From assembly GCA_017433295.1 (NCBI GenBank), contig JAFRHL010000054.1, positions 1-64,000 of the forward strand: DNA of 64,000 nt, read 5' to 3'. This DNA is from Eubacterium sp. Its GTDB lineage: Bacteria > Bacillota > Clostridia > Lachnospirales > Lachnospiraceae. The number at the start of each line of letters is the position of its first letter. Position 1 is the first letter of the stretch. Shown here one piece after another: positions 60,287 to 64,000 of the stretch. The position numbers and the translations under genes are program-made. The notes under the pieces were generated by a model. It was not told the origin of the DNA. It ran no database searches and saw only the letters and a list, made by a program, of their open reading frames with translations.

Positions 60287-60315
60287 TTGAAATCTGCGGA
60301 ATTTTTATGTAAAAT
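60287..60315 (+). promoter_or_regulatory. Promoter of the glycolytic operon
   Basis: TTGAAA (60287-60292) and TAAAAT (60310-60315), 17-base spacer, about 80 bases before gap. No CggR-type gene or Rex site is recognised here. Confidence 0.65.
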
Positions 60316-60395
60316 GAAATAGTTAAATATTGGCTGTCGACGCCGATATTTTTAAACCTTTAATCTATCATTTTATAACTTAGGAGGAATTTGAA

Positions 60396-61412
60396 ATGGC
60401 AGTAAAAGTTGCAATCAACGGTTTTGGTCGTATTGGTCGTCTTGCTTTCAGACAGATGTTCGGTGCTGAAGGTTACGAAGTAGTAGCCATCAATGACCTG
60501 ACAAGCCCCGAGATGCTTGCTCACTTATTAAAGTATGATTCTTCTCAGGGAACATACGCACTTGCCAGCACTGTTTCCGCAGGCGAAGATTCCATTACTG
60601 TTGATGGAAAAGAGATCAAGATCTACGCATTCCCGGATGCCAATAACTGCCCATGGGGAGAAATTGGTGTGGACGTAGTATTAGAGTGCTCCGGTTTCTA
60701 TACCAGCAAGGCTAAAGCTCAGGCTCATATCAATGCCGGAGCTAAGAAGGTTGTTATTTCCGCTCCTGCAGGAAATGATCTTCCTACTGTTGTTTACAAC
60801 ACAAACCATGATATCCTGAAGGCTGAGGACACCATCATCTCCGCAGCTTCCTGTACTACAAACTGTCTTGCTCCTATGGCAGACGCTCTGAACAAGTACG
60901 CTCCTATCCAGGCAGGTATCATGTGCACAATCCATGCTTACACAGGCGACCAGATGACTCTTGACGGACCGCAGAGAAAGGGCGACAAGAGACGTTCCCG
61001 TGCAGCAGCTGTTAACATCGTTCCTAACAGCACAGGCGCTGCCAAGGCAATCGGTCTGGTTATCCCCGAACTGAACGGCAAGCTCATCGGCGCTGCTCAG
61101 CGTGTTCCTACTCCTACAGGATCCACCACTATCTTAACAGCAGTTGTTAAGGGCGCAGACGTTACAGTTGATGGCATCAATGCAGCTATGAAGGCAGCAG
61201 CTAATGAGTCCTTCGGATACAATGAAGACGAGATCGTTTCTTCTGATATCGTAGGCATGAGATTCGGTTCCTTATTCGATGCTACCCAGACAATGGTTAA
61301 CAAAGTAGCTGATGACTTATTTGAGGTTCAGGTTGTTTCATGGTATGACAATGAGAACAGCTACACATCTCAGATGGTTCGTACTATCAAGTACTTTGCT
61401 GAGTTAGCTTAA
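60396..61412 (+). CDS. gap: Glyceraldehyde-3-phosphate dehydrogenase
   Basis: The 338-residue NAD-linked enzyme shows [15 protein letters not shown], the active-site [12 protein letters not shown] (nucleophile Cys), THAYTGDQ-type [35 protein letters not shown] and [22 protein letters not shown] is upstream. Codon use is strongly biased as expected of a highly expressed gene. Confidence 0.98.
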   Translation: MAVKVAINGFGRIGRLAFRQMFGAEGYEVVAINDLTSPEMLAHLLKYDSSQGTYALASTVSAGEDSITVDGKEIKIYAFPDANNCPWGEIGVDVVLECSGFYTSKAKAQAHINAGAKKVVISAPAGNDLPTVVYNTNHDILKAEDTIISAASCTTNCLAPMADALNKYAPIQAGIMCTIHAYTGDQMTLDGPQRKGDKRRSRAAAVNIVPNSTGAAKAIGLVIPELNGKLIGAAQRVPTPTGSTTILTAVVKGADVTVDGINAAMKAAANESFGYNEDEIVSSDIVGMRFGSLFDATQTMVNKVADDLFEVQVVSWYDNENSYTSQMVRTIKYFAELA

Positions 61413-61447
61413 TTTGTGAGGATATTATAATCATAAGATCCAAACTT

Positions 61448-61479
61448 GGGTCCGGTCTTTTGGACCGGACCTGTTTTTG
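61448..61479 (+). terminator. Attenuator-like terminator between gap and pgk
   Basis: GGTCCGGTC (61449-61457) pairs with GACCGGACC (61463-61471), then TGTTTTTG. It probably makes gap mRNA more abundant than the pgk-tpiA-gpmI part. Confidence 0.8.
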
Positions 61480-61499
61480 TTTAAAAAGGAGTATTTACT

Positions 61500-62708
61500 A
61501 TGTCTTTAAATAAAAAGTCCGTAGACGACATTAACGTAAAAGGCCTCAGAGTTCTTTGCAGATGTGATTTCAATGTTCCTTTGAAAGATGGAAAGATTAC
61601 AGATGAGAACCGTCTGGTGGCAGCCCTTCCTACCATCAAGAAGCTTATTGCCGACGGAGGAAAGGTTATTCTTTGTTCCCATCTTGGAAAGCCCAAGGGA
61701 GAGCCCAAGCCTGAGATGTCTCTGGCACCGGTAGCTGTCCGTCTTTCCGAGCTTCTCGGCCAGGAAGTAAAGTTCGCTGCTGATGACGAGGTTGTAGGAC
61801 CCAACGCAAGAGCAGCTGTAGAAGCAATGAAGGACGGTGAGGTTGTATTATTACAGAATACACGTTACCGCAAAGAAGAGACCAAGAACGGCGAAGCCCT
61901 TTCCAAAGACCTGGCTTCCCTGGCTGATGTGTTTGTCAATGACGCCTTCGGTACAGCTCACAGGGCACATTGCTCCAACGTTGGAATCACTGAGTATGTG
62001 GACACAGCGGTAGTCGGATATCTGATGCAGAAGGAGATTGATTTCCTGGGCAATGCCGTTGAGAATCCTGTTCGTCCGTTCGTTGCCATCCTTGGCGGTG
62101 CGAAGGTAGCTGACAAGCTGAATGTTATCTCCAATCTTCTGGAGAAATGCGACACCCTGATCATCGGCGGCGGTATGGCTTACACCTTCCTTAAGGCAAA
62201 AGGTTATGAGATCGGTAAGTCCCTCCTGGATGAGACCAAGATCGATTACTGCAAAGAAATGATCGCCAAAGCCGAGTCCCTGGGCAAGAAGCTGCTTCTC
62301 CCGGTTGACACTGTGATCACTTCCGAGTTCCCGAACCCCATCGATGCTGTCATCGATACAGAAATCGTTGCCGCTGATGCCATTCCGGCCGATAAGATGG
62401 GAATGGATATCGGTCCCAAGACCATCGAGCTTTATTCCGACGCGGTTAAGACCGCCAAGACAGTTGTATGGAACGGACCGATGGGCGTGTTTGAGAACCC
62501 CATCCTTGCCGCAGGTACAAAGGCAGTTGCAGCTGCTCTTGCTGAGACAGACGCAACCACCATCATCGGCGGCGGAGACTCCGCAGCAGCTGTCAACCAG
62601 CTTGGTTATGGCGAGAAGATGAGCCATATTTCCACAGGTGGCGGCGCTTCCCTTGAATTCCTTGAGGGCAAGGAGCTTCCCGGTGTTGCAGCAGCAAACG
62701 ATAAATAA
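61500..62708 (+). CDS. pgk: Phosphoglycerate kinase
   Basis: A 402-residue glycolytic kinase that forms ATP from 1,3-bisphosphoglycerate. Family signatures [76 protein letters not shown] and GGGDSAAAV are present in order. AAAGGAG precedes the ATG. Confidence 0.98.
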   Translation: MSLNKKSVDDINVKGLRVLCRCDFNVPLKDGKITDENRLVAALPTIKKLIADGGKVILCSHLGKPKGEPKPEMSLAPVAVRLSELLGQEVKFAADDEVVGPNARAAVEAMKDGEVVLLQNTRYRKEETKNGEALSKDLASLADVFVNDAFGTAHRAHCSNVGITEYVDTAVVGYLMQKEIDFLGNAVENPVRPFVAILGGAKVADKLNVISNLLEKCDTLIIGGGMAYTFLKAKGYEIGKSLLDETKIDYCKEMIAKAESLGKKLLLPVDTVITSEFPNPIDAVIDTEIVAADAIPADKMGMDIGPKTIELYSDAVKTAKTVVWNGPMGVFENPILAAGTKAVAAALAETDATTIIGGGDSAAAVNQLGYGEKMSHISTGGGASLEFLEGKELPGVAAANDK

Positions 62709-62752
62709 TGTAGCATTTCAAGATAAATTATTCAGAAAAGAGGAATAGGATT

Positions 62753-63499
62753 ATGCGTAGAAAGATAGTTGCCGGTAACTGGAAGATGAATAAGACACCG
62801 AGTGAAGCAGTAGAACTGGTTAATATGTTAAAACCGCTGGTAGCAAGCGACGATGTTGATGTAGTTTTCTGCGTACCCGCCATCGACATTATTCCTGCCG
62901 TTGAAGCTGCTAAGGGCTCCAATATCAGTATCGGTGCAGAGAATATGTACTTTGAGGAGAGCGGTGCTTACACAGGCGAGATCTCCCCGGCCATGCTGAC
63001 AGACGCAGGGGTTAAGTATGTAGTTATCGGCCACTCCGAGAGAAGAGAGTACTTTGCAGAAACAGACGCCACCGTTAATAAAAAAGTATTAAAGGCATTA
63101 GAGCATGGCATTACTCCCATCATGTGCTGTGGAGAGTCCCTGGAACAGAGAGAACAGGGTGTGACCATGGACTTCGTTCGTCAGCAGGTTAAGATCGGCC
63201 TTCAGGGTGTTACAGCTGACCAGGCCAAGACCGTTGTAATCGCCTATGAACCCATCTGGGCTATCGGAACAGGCAAGACCGCTACAACTGAGCAGGCTCA
63301 GGAAGTTTGCGGAGAGATCCGTAAATGTATCGCAGAGGTTTATGATGATGCTACAGCAGCAGCTATCCGCATTCAGTACGGTGGAAGTGTAAACGGCAAA
63401 ACAGCTCCTGACCTGTTTGCCCAGCCTGATATCGACGGCGGCCTTGTGGGTGGAGCCAGCTTAAAAGAAGACTTCGGCAACATTGTTAATTATAAGTAA
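62753..63499 (+). CDS. tpiA: Triose-phosphate isomerase
   Basis: A 248-residue barrel enzyme with [12 protein letters not shown] (Lys), [13 protein letters not shown] (His), [15 protein letters not shown] (catalytic Glu in YEPIW) and IQYGGSVNG. It interconverts dihydroxyacetone phosphate and glyceraldehyde-3-phosphate, and lies 44 bp after pgk in the glycolytic operon. Confidence 0.98.
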   Translation: MRRKIVAGNWKMNKTPSEAVELVNMLKPLVASDDVDVVFCVPAIDIIPAVEAAKGSNISIGAENMYFEESGAYTGEISPAMLTDAGVKYVVIGHSERREYFAETDATVNKKVLKALEHGITPIMCCGESLEQREQGVTMDFVRQQVKIGLQGVTADQAKTVVIAYEPIWAIGTGKTATTEQAQEVCGEIRKCIAEVYDDATAAAIRIQYGGSVNGKTAPDLFAQPDIDGGLVGGASLKEDFGNIVNYK

Positions 63500-63516
63500 C
63501 TATTATAGTAAGAATA

Positions 63517-63550
63517 AAGGACCGGCAGGGCGATTCTTATGTCGGTCCTT
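63517..63550 (+). terminator. Hairpin between tpiA and gpmI
   Basis: AAGGACCG (63517-63524) pairs with CGGTCCTT (63543-63550), followed by GTTTGCTTTT. It is likely partial, since gpmI follows on the same strand without a clear promoter. Confidence 0.65.
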
Positions 63551-63593
63551 GTTTGCTTTTACCTGCTGGAAATGATAAATAGGAGATTACACT

Positions 63594-64000
63594 ATGAGTA
63601 GGAAACCAACAGTGCTGATGATCTTAGACGGATTCGGACTGAATGATAATCCCGAGGGCAATGCCATTGCCCAGGCTGATACCCCTGTTATTGACGGGCT
63701 GATGAAGACCTGTCCCTTTGTTCCGGGTAATGCCAGCGGAATGGCTGTAGGCCTTCCTGAAGGACAGATGGGTAATTCCGAAGTAGGCCACCTGAACATG
63801 GGTGCCGGCCGTATTGTATATCAGGAGCTTACCAGGGTTACAAAGTCCATTCAGGACGGAGATTTTTTCCAGATTCCCGAGCTTCTGACAGCAATGGAGA
63901 ACTGTAAGAAGAATAATGCGACTCTTCATATGTACGGACTTCTTTCCGATGGCGGAGTACATAGCCATAATACCCATCTTTACGGACTTCTTGAGATGGC
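63594..64000 (+). CDS. gpmI: 2,3-bisphosphoglycerate-independent phosphoglycerate mutase, N-terminal part
   Basis: The first 135 residues are present and the gene runs off the window. [12 protein letters not shown] (metal-site Asp), [25 protein letters not shown] (phosphoserine Ser in GNSEVGH) and LSDGGVHSH identify the manganese-dependent iPGM. AGGAG lies 8 bases before the ATG at 63594. It is the fourth gene of the glycolytic run. Confidence 0.97.
   Translation, partial: MSRKPTVLMILDGFGLNDNPEGNAIAQADTPVIDGLMKTCPFVPGNASGMAVGLPEGQMGNSEVGHLNMGAGRIVYQELTRVTKSIQDGDFFQIPELLTAMENCKKNNATLHMYGLLSDGGVHSHNTHLYGLLEM

Overview
The window is a gene-dense, moderate-GC stretch of a low-GC Gram-positive chromosome, most likely a butyrate-forming Lachnospiraceae member (Clostridia). 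Supporting evidence is the etfA/butyryl-CoA dehydrogenase pair, the Firmicutes order ylxM-ffh-rpsP-khpA-rimM-trmD-rplS-lepB-rbgA-rnhB, Rex, an NADP-type glutamate dehydrogenase, DUF1836 and DUF5688 proteins, consensus sigma-A promoters and strong Shine-Dalgarno sites. No prophage, CRISPR array, rRNA operon or complete insertion sequence is visible.

Layout. 1-5.5 kb: end of etfA, an acyl-CoA dehydrogenase, a palindromic REP-like repeat, a solo NMT1-type lipoprotein, murI, and a small operon (phosphodiesterase, thioredoxin-fold protein, PHP phosphatase, TrpR/YerC-like regulator). 5.5-10.9 kb: DUF1836 protein, pspA plus an SPFH/zinc-ribbon partner, pcrA helicase, an acidic membrane protein. 11.0-11.7 kb: six tRNA genes (Pro, Gly, Arg, His, Gln, Leu). 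12.2-21.9 kb: the most distinctive region, a tightly packed six-gene set with a PP2C phosphatase, a zinc-ribbon membrane protein, an ABC transporter carrying two FHA domains, a transmembrane Ser/Thr kinase whose outer domain is a C-type lectin fold, an NlpC/P60 wall hydrolase and an O-acyltransferase/SGNH protein. A GH25 lysozyme-like protein and a LytTR/GHKL two-component system follow. 25.1-28.2 kb: a membrane-anchored barnase-like RNase with its barstar, and small membrane or lipoproteins.

28.3-48 kb is largely housekeeping: phosphoglycerate-mutase-family phosphatase, rarA, the SRP/ribosome maturation cluster, two signal peptidases around rbgA, rnhB, yraN, a DUF512 radical-SAM-like protein, der, plsY, an ABC-F ATPase, rex, nnr, a mazF without visible mazE, a CorC-like protein and yebC. 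48-52 kb: an amino-acid ABC importer, a glycerol-dehydrogenase-like enzyme, a YugP zinc peptidase. 52.6-57 kb contains two RlmH-family proteins that each lack the part the other keeps, a SpoVB-like flippase, a cysteine desulfurase, tRNA-Arg(CCG) and a DUF1858 protein. A gene-free 56.8-57.6 kb stretch is built of direct, inverted and tandem repeats. 57.6-64 kb: gdhA, a histidinol-phosphatase-like PHP protein, and the glycolytic run gap-pgk-tpiA-gpmI (last gene cut by the window end).

The two points that most deserve follow-up are the split/complementary RlmH pair and the lectin-kinase/FHA-transporter/cell-wall operon; the 56.8-57.5 kb repeat block is third.
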